49,271 nucleotides of DNA from Mameliella sp. CS4 (GCF_019392335.1 NZ_JAHXRQ010000028.1:1-49271), one strand, 5' to 3'. Numbered from the stretch's first letter, positions 35,198-44,012 are shown. The notes: generated by a model not told the origin, from the sequence alone. Numbers and translations: made by a program.

Positions 35198-35531
35198 CGA
35201 GATCACATTCGACGACTTTCTCAAGGTCGACATCCGGCTGGGCACGGTGATCCGCGCCGAACCCTTTCCCGAGGCCCGCAAACCGGCGATCAAGCTGTGG
35301 ATCGATTTCGGCCCGGAGATCGGGGAAAGGAAAAGCTCGGCACAGATCACCGTGCATTACGAGCCCGAGAGCCTGATCGGCAAACAGGTCATGGCGGTGG
35401 TCAACTTCCCACCGCGCCAGATCGGGCCGATGCGGTCCGAGGTTCTGGTGCTGGGCGTGTCCGACCCGGACGGCGCCATCATTCTGATCGCTCCGGATCA
35501 GGCCGCGCCGAACGGGGCGCGGATGCATTAA
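35190..35531 (+). CDS. csaA: tRNA-binding protein CsaA
   Basis: A 113-residue single OB-fold protein. DDFLKVDIRLGTVIRAEPFP, KSSAQITVHYEPESLIG and VVNFPPRQIGPMRSEVLVLG match CsaA over its whole length. It binds tRNA and has been given a chaperone role in Bacillus. It overlaps proC by 8 bases, implying coupled translation, and its stop overlaps the convergent small gene at 35528 by 4 bases. Confidence 0.94.
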   Translation: MADEITFDDFLKVDIRLGTVIRAEPFPEARKPAIKLWIDFGPEIGERKSSAQITVHYEPESLIGKQVMAVVNFPPRQIGPMRSEVLVLGVSDPDGAIILIAPDQAAPNGARMH

Positions 35532-35773
35532 AGCTCCGGTCCACTCGGGTCGGGCAGGATGCCTTTCGGCTCGCGCCGATGGAACAGCGGATCGCGGTCC
35601 TTGATGTGTTTCGACACCATCCGCGCCGCGGGCCAGGCGGTCACAAGGCCGATCCCGGCGGCGACGGCAATCGCGGTCCAACTGTACCAGTTGAAGGCAA
35701 AGAAAACGATGAGCAGCGTCCCGGCGATGCCGCTGCCGCTCATGAGGGTGAGGTAAAGCGCAAGTCGGTCCAT
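35528..35773 (-). CDS. Small two-helix membrane protein of unknown function
   Basis: An 81-residue protein with two hydrophobic segments (about 7-29 and 30-47) and a charged C-terminal tail (KHIKDRDPLFHRREPKG). No family is recognised with confidence. It is convergent with csaA, overlapping it by 4 bases. An AAGGAGGA RBS lies before the ATG, which supports the gene being real. Confidence 0.75.
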   Translation of the reverse strand: MDRLALYLTLMSGSGIAGTLLIVFFAFNWYSWTAIAVAAGIGLVTAWPAARMVSKHIKDRDPLFHRREPKGILPDPSGPEL

Positions 35774-35875
35774 ATGTCGGTCCTCCTTTCGTTATGAGAA
35801 CGCAGACCTGCCCCGACGGGTTCCCTTGACCTCGTCCCCCGCTTGCGGTCCTGTCGAGAGCAGGAGGACGCGCCC

Positions 35876-36994
35876 ATGACACAGCCAGCGATCACCGGCC
35901 ACGGGGTTTTTACCCCGGATCAGAGCATTTCCAACGACGAGCTTGTCGCCGCCTTCAACGCCTATGTCGACCGATGGAACGCCGATCACGCGGGCCGCAT
36001 CGCCGCCGGAGAGGTCGAGCCGCTGACCCATTCCAGTTCCGAGTTCATCCTCTCCGCCTCCGGCATCGAAAGCCGCTTTGTGCTGGACAAGGACGGCGTG
36101 CTGGATCCTGACCGCATGTGCCCGCGCCTGCCCGCGCGCGCCGACGAGGCGCCGGGCATCATGGCGGAAATGGCGGTCGATGCCTGCACCAGGGCGCTGA
36201 AAATGGCGGATCGCGAGGGCGCAGAGGTCGACCTGGTGATCTGCGCCGCCTCGAACCACGAACGCGCCTACCCGGCGATTGCCATCGAAATCCAGCAGTT
36301 ATTGGGCTGCGGCGGCTTTGCTTTCGACATGAACGTGGCCTGTTCCTCGGCCACATTCGGCATCCAGGCCGCTGCCGACATGATCCGCGCCGGCAGCGCG
36401 CGCCGCGCGCTGGTGGTGAACCCCGAAATCTGTTCCGGTCACCTCGAATGGCGCGACCGCGACTGCCATTTCATATTCGGCGACGTCTGCACGGCGGTTG
36501 TGATCGAACCGGCCTCCGAAGCGCAGGGCGATCACTGGCTGATCCACTCCACCCGCTGCGCCACGCAGTTTTCCAACAACATCCGCAACAATGCCGGGTT
36601 CCTGCGCCGCGCCCATGACCAGATGGAGGACCGGCGCGACATGCAGTTCATGCAGAACGGGCGCAAGGTCTTCAAGGAGGTGCTTCCGCTGGTGTCCTCG
36701 CACATCCTGGGCCACCTCTCCGATCACGGCTGGCAGGCGGATGACCTCACGCGGCTCTGGCTGCATCAGGCCAACAAGACGATGAACGATTTCATTGGGA
36801 AAAAGGTGCTGGGCCGCGTGCCCGAGGACGGCGAACAGCCCAACATCCTGCAGGACTATGCCAACACCTCTTCCGCCGGGTCGATCATCGCCTTTTCCAA
36901 GCACTCCGGCGACATGGGCAAGGGCGACAAGGGCGTGATCTGTTCCTTTGGGGCGGGTTATTCCGTTGGGTCGGTTCTGGTCGAACGGGCCTGA
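35876..36994 (+). CDS. Beta-ketoacyl-ACP synthase III-like protein
   Basis: A 372-residue thiolase-fold condensing enzyme. The KAS III triad is visible: Cys156 in NVACSSATFG, His297 in WLHQANK and Asn330 in ANTSSAGS. It is longer than classical FabH (about 320) by an N-terminal insertion around residues 28-55. That points to a FabH-like enzyme with a special role rather than the housekeeping initiator, but the substrate is unknown. An AGGAGG RBS supports the start. It has no acp or fatty-acid gene beside it; its 3' end overlaps the convergent MFS gene by 37 bases. Confidence 0.88.
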   Translation: MTQPAITGHGVFTPDQSISNDELVAAFNAYVDRWNADHAGRIAAGEVEPLTHSSSEFILSASGIESRFVLDKDGVLDPDRMCPRLPARADEAPGIMAEMAVDACTRALKMADREGAEVDLVICAASNHERAYPAIAIEIQQLLGCGGFAFDMNVACSSATFGIQAAADMIRAGSARRALVVNPEICSGHLEWRDRDCHFIFGDVCTAVVIEPASEAQGDHWLIHSTRCATQFSNNIRNNAGFLRRAHDQMEDRRDMQFMQNGRKVFKEVLPLVSSHILGHLSDHGWQADDLTRLWLHQANKTMNDFIGKKVLGRVPEDGEQPNILQDYANTSSAGSIIAFSKHSGDMGKGDKGVICSFGAGYSVGSVLVERA

Positions 36995-38280
36995 TCGGCG
37001 GCGTCCTCCGCCTCTTCGGCCTCCAGCGCGTCTTCCAGGGTCTCGGCCTCCTCCTCTCCGCCGGCCAGCGCCGCCGTTTCAGGGGTCAGGCCGCGCGCCG
37101 GGGCCGACATCTGGAACGCACCCTTGTCCTCTTCCGCCACGGCCGCCCGCTGGGCGATGCGCAGCGCGGTGTAGAGGATCATCAGCACATGCGCCACGAT
37201 GGTGGTCAGGAACAGCCCCGAGGCGCCCGCCGCCGACATGGCGACACCGGCGATCAGCGGCCCGGCGATATTGCCCAACCCGTAGACCATCAACAGTCCG
37301 CCCGACACCTGGATCGAGGTGCCCTCGGGCGCGTGGTCGTTCGCATGGGCCACGATGATCGGATACATCGCAAAGATCGCCGCGCCAAAGATGGACACAA
37401 GGACAAGGTTCATCATCTGATCCTGCGGCGCCAGCAGGATGAACCCGAGGTCCGCCGCCACCGCCAGCACGGCCACCACCAGCAGGACCTTGCGCCGGTC
37501 CATCCGGTCAGAGGCAAAGCCGATGGGCACCTGCGACAAGGCCCCCGCCAAGACAGGGATCGAGGCAAACAGCGCAAGCGCCCCCAGCGTCAGCCCCACC
37601 CGGTCAGCATAGACCGCCGACAGCGTGCCGAAAGAGCCGTTGGAAATCCCCACGAGAAAGACCGCCACCACCGCAACGGGTGAGTTGCGCCACAAGAGCG
37701 GCAGGTTCAGCCGCACCGAGGTCAGCGGCGCCGGGGATTCCGAGGTCGACAGCGCCGTGGGCACCAGCGCCAGGCTGTAGACGATGGCCGCCACGGCAAA
37801 AAACAGGAACCCGCTGGCATCGCCTGTCGCGATGGCCAGTTGCCCGGCGGTCGTCGCGCCAAGGTTCACCATCGTGTAGATGCCAAAGATCGTCCCCCGG
37901 GACTGCGGCGAGGCCCGGTCCGACAGCCAGCTTTCGACGATCATCGCCGCCCCGGCAAAGCAGAACCCCGACACCGCGCGTACCGGAATCCAGAACTGGG
38001 GCGTGACCAGAAGCGCCTGCAACAGGATGGCGATGGCCGCAAAGGCGCACATGACACCGAAGGCGCGGATATGGCCGACCGATCCGACGATGCGCGGCAC
38101 GTAGAAACAACCCGCGACATAGCCCACGGCCCAGCCGGTGCCCAAAAGCCCCAGTTCGGTCGCCCCAAATCCCTCGGCGGCGCCGCGCACCGGCAGGATC
38201 AGACCATGCATCCCGCCCGCAAAGAGCAACAGGCCGGACCCAAGCAAAAGGGCGCTGACGGGAAGAAGCTGGCGGATCAT
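36958..38280 (-). CDS. MFS transporter with acidic C-terminal tail
   Basis: A 440-residue transporter with twelve predicted helices. The loop RGTIFGIYTMVN and DRMDRRKVLLVV are typical of MFS proteins of the YbfB/AraJ-like type. After the last helix a cytoplasmic tail of about 60 residues is rich in Glu, Asp and Ala (EEEAETLEDALEAEEAED). The last codons overlap the 3' end of the convergent KAS III-like gene. The substrate is unknown. Confidence 0.9.
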   Translation of the reverse strand: MIRQLLPVSALLLGSGLLLFAGGMHGLILPVRGAAEGFGATELGLLGTGWAVGYVAGCFYVPRIVGSVGHIRAFGVMCAFAAIAILLQALLVTPQFWIPVRAVSGFCFAGAAMIVESWLSDRASPQSRGTIFGIYTMVNLGATTAGQLAIATGDASGFLFFAVAAIVYSLALVPTALSTSESPAPLTSVRLNLPLLWRNSPVAVVAVFLVGISNGSFGTLSAVYADRVGLTLGALALFASIPVLAGALSQVPIGFASDRMDRRKVLLVVAVLAVAADLGFILLAPQDQMMNLVLVSIFGAAIFAMYPIIVAHANDHAPEGTSIQVSGGLLMVYGLGNIAGPLIAGVAMSAAGASGLFLTTIVAHVLMILYTALRIAQRAAVAEEDKGAFQMSAPARGLTPETAALAGGEEEAETLEDALEAEEAEDAADQARSTRTDPTE

Positions 38281-38425
38281 GGCGGCAGGTTAGTGGATCA
38301 TGCGCAGGCTTCAAGAACGAAGGCGGGCACCCCCGGCCCGGACGATGCGCCGCAGCCCGCAGGCTTTCCAGCCGCGCCTTGCACCGCCTAGGATCCGATA
38401 CCGTTCACGACCCGAGGATTTCCCC

Positions 38426-39343
38426 ATGCGCCGCCTTGCCCTTGCCGCTGCCGCCCTGACCCTCTGGCCTCTTGGCCTCTTGGCCCAGGGTCTTGATCCG
38501 CAACTGGTCGCGCCGGGCATCTGGGCCATCGAAGGCCCTGCCGCGCAGCGCGATCCGCAGAACCTGGGCAACAATGCCACCTTTGGGCTGATCGAAACGC
38601 CCGAGGGCGCGGTGCTGGTCGATCCGGGCGGCAGCTGGAAAGGCGCCGAGGCGCTGCACGACGTCGTGCGCGGGCTGACGGATCGCCCCGTAACCCATGT
38701 CATCAACACCGGCGGACAAGATCACCGCTGGCTGGGCAACGGCTATTGGCAATCGCAGGGCGCGCAGGTGATCACCTCTGCCGCGGCCTTCGCCGACCAG
38801 AAGGATCGTGCCTCCCTGCAGATGACCATGCTCGACGCGCTGATCGGCAGCGACGGGCTGGAAGGGACAGAACCGGCGCAACCGGACGTGATCTTTGCCG
38901 CCTCGCATGAATTGGCCCTCGGCGGCAAACGGATCGAGATCCACCATGTCGGCCCGGCGCATACCCCGGGCGACAGCCTTGTCTGGCTGCCCGAGGCGCG
39001 CATCGTCTTTACCGGCGACGTGGTCTACATCGGCCGCGTCCTCGGCGTGATGGAGTTTTCCGACAGCGCCCACTGGTTGGAGGCCTTCGCCGCGATCGAG
39101 GCACTGGAGCCGCTGCACCTGGTCCCCGGTCACGGCCCCGCAACGGATCTGGCCACCGCGCAACGCGACACCCGCGATTACCTGGCGAACCTGCGGGCAC
39201 GCATCCGCGACCATATCGACTCCGGCGGGGACATTCTGGGCGCTGTCGATGTCGATCAGTCCGACTTTGCCTATCTCGACCAGTTCGACGCGCTTGCCCG
39301 GCGCAATGCGCAAACCGTCTTTGAACAGATGGAATGGGAGTGA
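38426..39343 (+). CDS. Exported metallo-beta-lactamase-fold protein with altered metal motif
   Basis: A 305-residue protein with a signal peptide (about residues 1-21) and an MBL fold. In place of the HxHxDH metal-binding motif it has Thr95-Gly-Gly-Gln-Asp99-His100 followed by RWLGN, so the two first histidines are missing. The later family motifs remain (GPAHTPGDSL, FTGDVVY, VPGHGP). I believe TGGQDHRWLGN is itself conserved in a subset of MBL proteins, so this is a variant subfamily rather than a broken gene. It may bind one metal or none. GAGG precedes the ATG at 38426. Confidence 0.85.
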   Translation: MRRLALAAAALTLWPLGLLAQGLDPQLVAPGIWAIEGPAAQRDPQNLGNNATFGLIETPEGAVLVDPGGSWKGAEALHDVVRGLTDRPVTHVINTGGQDHRWLGNGYWQSQGAQVITSAAAFADQKDRASLQMTMLDALIGSDGLEGTEPAQPDVIFAASHELALGGKRIEIHHVGPAHTPGDSLVWLPEARIVFTGDVVYIGRVLGVMEFSDSAHWLEAFAAIEALEPLHLVPGHGPATDLATAQRDTRDYLANLRARIRDHIDSGGDILGAVDVDQSDFAYLDQFDALARRNAQTVFEQMEWE

Positions 39344-39397
39344 CCAGCGCCGCGCGCCGTTAGCCCCCCTGCCCGGCCCGAACTGTAGGGGTACTGT

Positions 39398-39985
39398 CTA
39401 GACGGCCTCGTCTCCCATCGCGGCGCGCCAGTGCCGGCGGCACAGGCTAACGTAGGTCTCGTTTCCGCCGATCTGCACCTGGGCGCCGTCACGCAGCACC
39501 TCGCCCTCCGGTCCCTGGCGGATCACCATCGTCGCCTTGCGCCCGCAATGACAGATCGTGCGCACCTCTCGCATGACATCCGCGAGGGCAAGCAGGGCCG
39601 CCGATCCGGGAAAAAGCTCGCCACGGAAATCCACCCGCAGGCCATAGGCCATGATCGGCACGTCGAGGTCATCCACCACCCGCGCCAGTTGCCAGACCTG
39701 GTCGCGCGTCAGGAACTGTGCCTCGTCGATGAAGACGCAGGCGACCGCCCCCTTGTCCAGCCGCGCCGCGATCTTGGCAAAGAGATCCGTCCGGGGGCCG
39801 AAGGTGTCCGCCGGACGCGCCAACCCGATCCGCGAGCCGATCTGGCCCGCCCCGGCGCGATTGTCCACCGCGGCGGTCAGCAGATAGGTTTCCATCCCGC
39901 GTTCGTTGTAGTTGTGCGCCGCCTGCAACAGCAATGTCGACTTGCCGGCGTTCATCGTCGAGTAGTGAAAATGCAGCTTGGCCAT
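39398..39985 (-). CDS. tdk: Thymidine kinase
   Basis: A 195-residue type II thymidine kinase for salvage of thymidine. It has the P-loop STMNAGKST, the DEAQF Walker B-like motif, the lasso region VQIGGNETYVSLC and two zinc-binding pairs (CHC and CRRH). ATG at 39985 is chosen because MAKLHFHYSTMNAGKS is the family start. Confidence 0.95.
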   Translation of the reverse strand: MAKLHFHYSTMNAGKSTLLLQAAHNYNERGMETYLLTAAVDNRAGAGQIGSRIGLARPADTFGPRTDLFAKIAARLDKGAVACVFIDEAQFLTRDQVWQLARVVDDLDVPIMAYGLRVDFRGELFPGSAALLALADVMREVRTICHCGRKATMVIRQGPEGEVLRDGAQVQIGGNETYVSLCRRHWRAAMGDEAV

Positions 39986-40104
39986 GCCGGGCGTCTTGCC
40001 CCAGCCCCGCAGGCAAAGCAAGCGCGGGCAGACGGCGTTTCAACCCATCGGACAAGACCATTACGTCAGGTCAACCAACGGTGCTGCCTTGACGCCCGGC
40101 GCGT

Positions 40105-40134
40105 TTGCACATGACATGACAATACGGGGATAAT
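40105..40134 (+). promoter_or_regulatory. Candidate sigma-70-type promoter for the gene at 40190
   Basis: TTGCAC at 40105-40110 and GATAAT at 40129-40134 are separated by 18 bases, in an AT-rich patch that stands out from the surrounding GC-rich DNA. The gene start is 56 bases downstream. Confidence 0.45.
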
Positions 40135-40189
40135 AATGGGAATGGGTATTTTGTTGTCCCCGGGAAATTGGCCGGGGTGAAGGAGAGAA

Positions 40190-40648
40190 ATGTCAGTAGT
40201 CGGACGGTATCTGAAGAAACATATTGAGGCACTGGTCAAGGACGTCGGGATAGAGGCAGCCTGCGCGCTGACCGGCAAATCCAAGGCGACCCTCGGCCGC
40301 TATTATTCCGACTATCCCGAACATGCCGACAGGTACATGCCCGTGGATGCCGTGGCCGCGCTGGAAGAGGCCGCCTCTTACCCCCATGTCACCGCCGCGC
40401 TGGCCGAGCTCAAGGGCATCCAGCTGCAATTCGACGACAACCGGCGCAACGCCAAATCCTCGGGCGGGGTCAATTCCGACGTGATCGCGCTGTCACAGCG
40501 CTTTGCCATGCTGATGGCCGAGTACAACCAGTCGATCGAGGACGGGGTGATCTCGGCCAACGAGGCCAAACGCCTGCTCAAGGAGGCGGTGGCGCTGCAA
40601 AAGGTCCTGATCGACATGAAGCTGCACCTTGAGGACGAAACGGTCTGA
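40190..40648 (+). CDS. Conserved protein with a probable N-terminal helix-turn-helix, function unknown
   Basis: A 152-residue soluble, mostly helical protein. The N-terminal part (about 5-45) has VKDVGIEAACALTGKSKATLGRYY, which reads like a helix-turn-helix with a recognition helix; the C-terminal half (about 95-150) is amphipathic and could be a coiled coil (NEAKRLLKEAVALQKVLIDMKLH). It may be a small DNA-binding regulator, with some resemblance to phage CII-like regulators, but I cannot assign a family. AAGGAGAG is placed 5 bases before the ATG, and a good promoter lies upstream. Confidence 0.75.
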   Translation: MSVVGRYLKKHIEALVKDVGIEAACALTGKSKATLGRYYSDYPEHADRYMPVDAVAALEEAASYPHVTAALAELKGIQLQFDDNRRNAKSSGGVNSDVIALSQRFAMLMAEYNQSIEDGVISANEAKRLLKEAVALQKVLIDMKLHLEDETV

Positions 40649-40659
40649 GACCTATGACC

Positions 40660-40692
40660 TTGGCCGGTCCGGATGAAATCCAGACTGGCCAA
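40660..40692. terminator. Bidirectional hairpin between convergent genes
   Basis: TTGGCCGGTCCGGAT, loop GAA, and ATCCAGACTGGCCAA form a 15-base stem with one mismatch and one wobble. It lies between the gene at 40190 and rimO. It has no long T-run, so termination is inferred from position. Confidence 0.55.
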
Positions 40693-40723
40693 AGAGCAAA
40701 GACGGCGCGTCGTTGCAGATGAG

Positions 40724-42085
40724 TCAGACCAGGCGGCCCCAGAGATCGTATTCGCCGGTTTCGTCCACCTCGACGGTCACGATCTGGCCGGGCTGCAGAT
40801 GGGCCGCGCCCTCGTCGATGAAGAGGTTCCCGTCGATCTCGGGGGCGTCGGCCTTGGTCCGGCAGGTGGCGATACCATCCTCGTCAACCTCGTCGACGAT
40901 CACCTCTTGCCGCGTGCCCAGTTTCGCCGCCAGCTTGGCCTCGGAAATCGCCTGCGCCTTTTCCATGAACCGCGCCCAGCGTTCGGCCTTGACCTCTTCG
41001 GGGACGTGATCGGGCAGCGCATTGGCCCGCGCGCCGGCGACGTTCTCGTATTGAAAACATCCCACGCGGTCCAGCTGAGCCTCATCCATCCAGTCCAGCA
41101 GCGTCTGGAATTCTTCCTCGGTCTCGCCGGGATAACCGACGATAAAGGTCGAACGCAGCGTGATGTCCGGACAGATCGCGCGCCATGCGGCGATCTCATC
41201 CAGCGTGCGGGTGGCAGCGGCGGGCCGGGCCATGCGGCGCAGCGTGTCCGGGTGCGCGTGCTGGAACGGGATGTCGAGGTAGGGCAGCACCTTGCCCTCG
41301 GCCATGAGCGGGATCAGCTCACGCACGTAAGGGTAAGGGTAGACATAATGCATCCGCACCCAGGCGCCGAGCGACCCGAGGTCACGCGCCAAGTCCAGAA
41401 GCGGGAATTTCGTCTCGCGGTCCTTCCAATCGGTGCCATAGGCCGATGTGTCCTGGCTGATGACCAACAGTTCCTTCACCCCCGCCTCGACCAGCTTTTC
41501 CGCCTCACGCAGAACCGCGCGGTGCGGGCGGCTGACCAGCTTGCCGCGCATGTCGGGGATCACGCAGAACTTGCAGGCGTGATTGCAGCCTTCGGAGATC
41601 TTGAGATAGCTGAAATGGCGCGGGGTCAGGCTGACGCCGCTGGCGGGCAAGAGGTCGACAAAGGGATCGGGATCGGGCGGCACGGCGGCATGGACCGCGT
41701 CCAGCACCTGTTCATACTGATGCGGGCCGGTCACGGCCAGAACCTTGGGGTGCGCGCCGGTGATATACTCGGGCTCCGCCCCCAGGCAGCCGGTAACGAT
41801 CACGCGGCCATTCTCGCTCAACGCTTCACCGATGGCATCCAGGCTCTCGGCCTTGGCACTGTCGAGAAAACCGCAGGTATTGACGATCACCGCATCGGCG
41901 CCCGAATAATCGGGGGAGATGCCATAACCCTCGGCCCGCAGCCGCGTGAGGATGCGTTCGCTGTCGACCAGCGCCTTGGGACAGCCAAGGCTGACCATTC
42001 CGATGGTCGGCTGGCCGGGGCGGGCGGTTTCGGTCACACGCGCCCTGGCAAGGTCGGGGCGAAGATCAGGAGGATTCTGGGTCAT
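40724..42085 (-). CDS. rimO: Ribosomal protein S12 methylthiotransferase RimO
   Basis: A 453-residue radical-SAM methylthiotransferase modifying a conserved aspartate of S12. Present are the UPF0004 domain with its three Cys (SLGCPKALVDS, VNTCGFL, VTGCLG), the radical-SAM CxxxCxxC in CNHACKFC and a C-terminal TRAM domain. The enzyme is complete. Confidence 0.96.
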   Translation of the reverse strand: MTQNPPDLRPDLARARVTETARPGQPTIGMVSLGCPKALVDSERILTRLRAEGYGISPDYSGADAVIVNTCGFLDSAKAESLDAIGEALSENGRVIVTGCLGAEPEYITGAHPKVLAVTGPHQYEQVLDAVHAAVPPDPDPFVDLLPASGVSLTPRHFSYLKISEGCNHACKFCVIPDMRGKLVSRPHRAVLREAEKLVEAGVKELLVISQDTSAYGTDWKDRETKFPLLDLARDLGSLGAWVRMHYVYPYPYVRELIPLMAEGKVLPYLDIPFQHAHPDTLRRMARPAAATRTLDEIAAWRAICPDITLRSTFIVGYPGETEEEFQTLLDWMDEAQLDRVGCFQYENVAGARANALPDHVPEEVKAERWARFMEKAQAISEAKLAAKLGTRQEVIVDEVDEDGIATCRTKADAPEIDGNLFIDEGAAHLQPGQIVTVEVDETGEYDLWGRLV

Positions 42086-42130
42086 GGCGCGTCATAGCGC
42101 GGGCAGGCGAACTGGGAAAGGCGACAGTTG

Positions 42131-42376
42131 ATGGATTGGCGACAGCTTGAACAGCAGACAAGCAGCGACGGGCGGGCAAAGGTCGAGATGCAGGGCGATC
42201 CAGCCGGACATTACCGCTATGTCCTCTCCGGCTGGATAGATGCCGCGCCCGAGGACGAAGGTGCCCTGGGTGACGGGGTCTGGAGCGTCGAGGAAATCTC
42301 GGGGAACTACGGTTGGAAGACCCCCTGTCGCAACGACGCCGCGCGGGCCCTGCGGCTGCGCGGCGTCGGAACCTGA
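42131..42376 (+). CDS. Small conserved protein of unknown function
   Basis: An 81-residue acidic protein. It contains GHYRYVLSGWIDAAPEDEG and ends in an RALRLRG motif. No domain or targeting signal is visible. It is divergent from rimO with a 45-base gap and is followed by a hairpin shared with the convergent gcrA. No strong RBS is seen, so the start is less certain. Confidence 0.6.
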   Translation: MDWRQLEQQTSSDGRAKVEMQGDPAGHYRYVLSGWIDAAPEDEGALGDGVWSVEEISGNYGWKTPCRNDAARALRLRGVGT

Positions 42377-42380
42377 GGTT

Positions 42381-42401
42381 CGGGGGCGGTCAACGCCCCC
42401 G
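42381..42401. terminator. Hairpin between the small gene and gcrA
   Basis: A perfect 8-bp stem, CGGGGGCG / CGCCCCCG, with a GTCAA loop lies in the 36-base gap between two converging genes. It probably ends both transcripts, although no T-run follows. Confidence 0.6.
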
Positions 42402-42412
42402 GCGCCGGTCGG

Positions 42413-43003
42413 TCAGCGGCGGCGGTCGCGCCGCGCGCTCATCGGCTGAAAGGCGACGCCCACATGGGCCTCGCAATAGGGTTTGCCCTGCTGGACGGGC
42501 AGACCGCAGAACCAGAAGTCCTCTGTCGCCGGGTCACCGACGGGCCATTTGCAGGTCCGTTCGGTCAGTTCCATCAGGGTCAGTCTCTTGGCCTTCTTTT
42601 CGATCTCGCTCACCTTTGCCAGGGCTTCGGGGCTGATTTCATTGGTCGAGGGCTGCGGCGGCAGCGGCTGACCGGCCGGGATGATCTGCTTGCGGGCCGG
42701 GCTGACCGCCGGAGTCGTGGCGACGGGCTGCGGCTTGGCCTCGGGGGTCGGCTCGGGCTTGTTCGCCGGCGCGGCCTTGGGCTGTGGCTTGGCCTTGGCC
42801 GCGGCCGGCTGGGCCTTGGGTTCCGGCTTGGCCTCTGCGGCGGCGGGCGCGGCCCCGGCGCGGTTCGACAGGCCCAGCCGGTGGACCTTGCCAATCACCG
42901 CGTTGCGCGTCACCCCGCCCAGTTCCTTGGCGATCTGGCTGGCCGACTGACCCTCCGACCACATCTTCTTGAGCAGTTCAACGCGTTCATCGGTCCACGA
43001 CAT
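42413..43003 (-). CDS. gcrA: GcrA cell cycle regulator
   Basis: A 196-residue GcrA protein. The N-terminal DNA-binding segment MSWTDERVELLKKMWSEG and RNAVIGKVHRLGLSNR is diagnostic; a long Ala/Pro/Lys-rich linker follows, then a C-terminal domain with CKWPVGDP and FWFCG...YCEAH, which binds sigma-70. GcrA activates genes with methylated GANTC sites. I saw no GANTC in the 117 bases before its own start. The ATG at 43003 is fixed by the conserved N-terminus; the longer frame is spurious. Confidence 0.95.
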   Translation of the reverse strand: MSWTDERVELLKKMWSEGQSASQIAKELGGVTRNAVIGKVHRLGLSNRAGAAPAAAEAKPEPKAQPAAAKAKPQPKAAPANKPEPTPEAKPQPVATTPAVSPARKQIIPAGQPLPPQPSTNEISPEALAKVSEIEKKAKRLTLMELTERTCKWPVGDPATEDFWFCGLPVQQGKPYCEAHVGVAFQPMSARRDRRR

Positions 43004-43120
43004 CGGGTTCCCCCAGCGAAAAAAGCGGCCACGTGCAGGGGCCGCCGAGAGATTGAGTGACGCGCCTATACTAATCATCGCAGCCCGAGTTACAAGGCGC
43101 CGAACGGAATTGGAGGCACC

Positions 43121-43930
43121 ATGAGCGACACACCGACATTCGCCCCCGGCGATCGCCGCTTCGGCCGGGTGAACTGGCTGGGATTCTGGACCCTGTGCAA
43201 GCGCGAGATCCTGCGGTTCACCAATGTCTGGACCCAGACCCTGCTGGCGCCGCTGGTCACGGCGGGGCTGTTCCTTATGATCTTTACCATCGCCATCGGT
43301 CCGCAGCGCGGCGACGTCATGGGCGTGGCCTTTACCACCTTTATCGCGCCTGGCATCCTGATGATGACCGTGATCCAGAACGCCTTTGCCAATACCTCCA
43401 GCTCGCTGATGGTGTCCAAGGTGCAGGGCAATATCGTCGATACGCTGATGCCGCCGCTTTCGGCGGGCGAGGTCGTGCTGGGCTATGTCATCGGCGGCAC
43501 GGCGCGGGGGCTGTTCGTGGCTGTGGCCCTGTTGGCGATGTTCTGGGCCGTACTGGGCATCGTGCCGCAGGCGCCGCTGGTCACACTGGCCTTTGTCACG
43601 CTGGGCGCGGCCTTCCTGTCGGCGCTGGGGCTGATCGCGGGGATTTTTTCGCAGAAGTTCGACCAGATGGCGGCGATCACCAATTTCATCATCACGCCGC
43701 TCGCCTTCCTGTCGGGCACGTTCTACTCGGTCGAGGCGCTGCCCAAGGGGCTGTACCAGATCACCCATCTGAACCCGGTCTTCTACCTGATCGACGGCGC
43801 GCGCTGGGGCGTGATCGGTGTGTCTGACACCGCCCCCGCCCTGGGTTTTGCCATCGCGCTGGCCGCAACGATCCTTGCCTGCCTGGCCGCCTGGCTATTG
43901 TTCCGCAGGGGAACGCGGCTGAAGTCCTGA
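43121..43930 (+). CDS. ABC-2 type transporter permease
   Basis: A 269-residue ABC-2 membrane subunit with six hydrophobic segments. It has FWTLCKREILRFTNVWTQ before the first helix and PLAFLSGTFYSVEALP in the fourth to fifth, the family signature. The substrate is not known; such permeases export polysaccharide, drugs or lipids. No ATPase gene is adjacent, which is unusual, so its partner must be elsewhere. TTGGAGG lies before the ATG. Confidence 0.9.
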   Translation: MSDTPTFAPGDRRFGRVNWLGFWTLCKREILRFTNVWTQTLLAPLVTAGLFLMIFTIAIGPQRGDVMGVAFTTFIAPGILMMTVIQNAFANTSSSLMVSKVQGNIVDTLMPPLSAGEVVLGYVIGGTARGLFVAVALLAMFWAVLGIVPQAPLVTLAFVTLGAAFLSALGLIAGIFSQKFDQMAAITNFIITPLAFLSGTFYSVEALPKGLYQITHLNPVFYLIDGARWGVIGVSDTAPALGFAIALAATILACLAAWLLFRRGTRLKS

Positions 43931-44012
43931 ACGGGACAGGAAATGCGGACTTGCCAACTCTTCTGTCACAACAGACACTTTCCGGGTGATTGTTGACACA
44001 TGACACGGGACA

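Noticed and set aside
40673..42097. 474-codon plus-strand frame opposite rimO
   Set aside because: RimO has all its cysteine motifs on the minus strand; the other frame has no domain.
43004..43120. Possible GANTC (CcrM) sites in the gcrA promoter
   Set aside because: Read through base by base; no GANTC pentamer is present.
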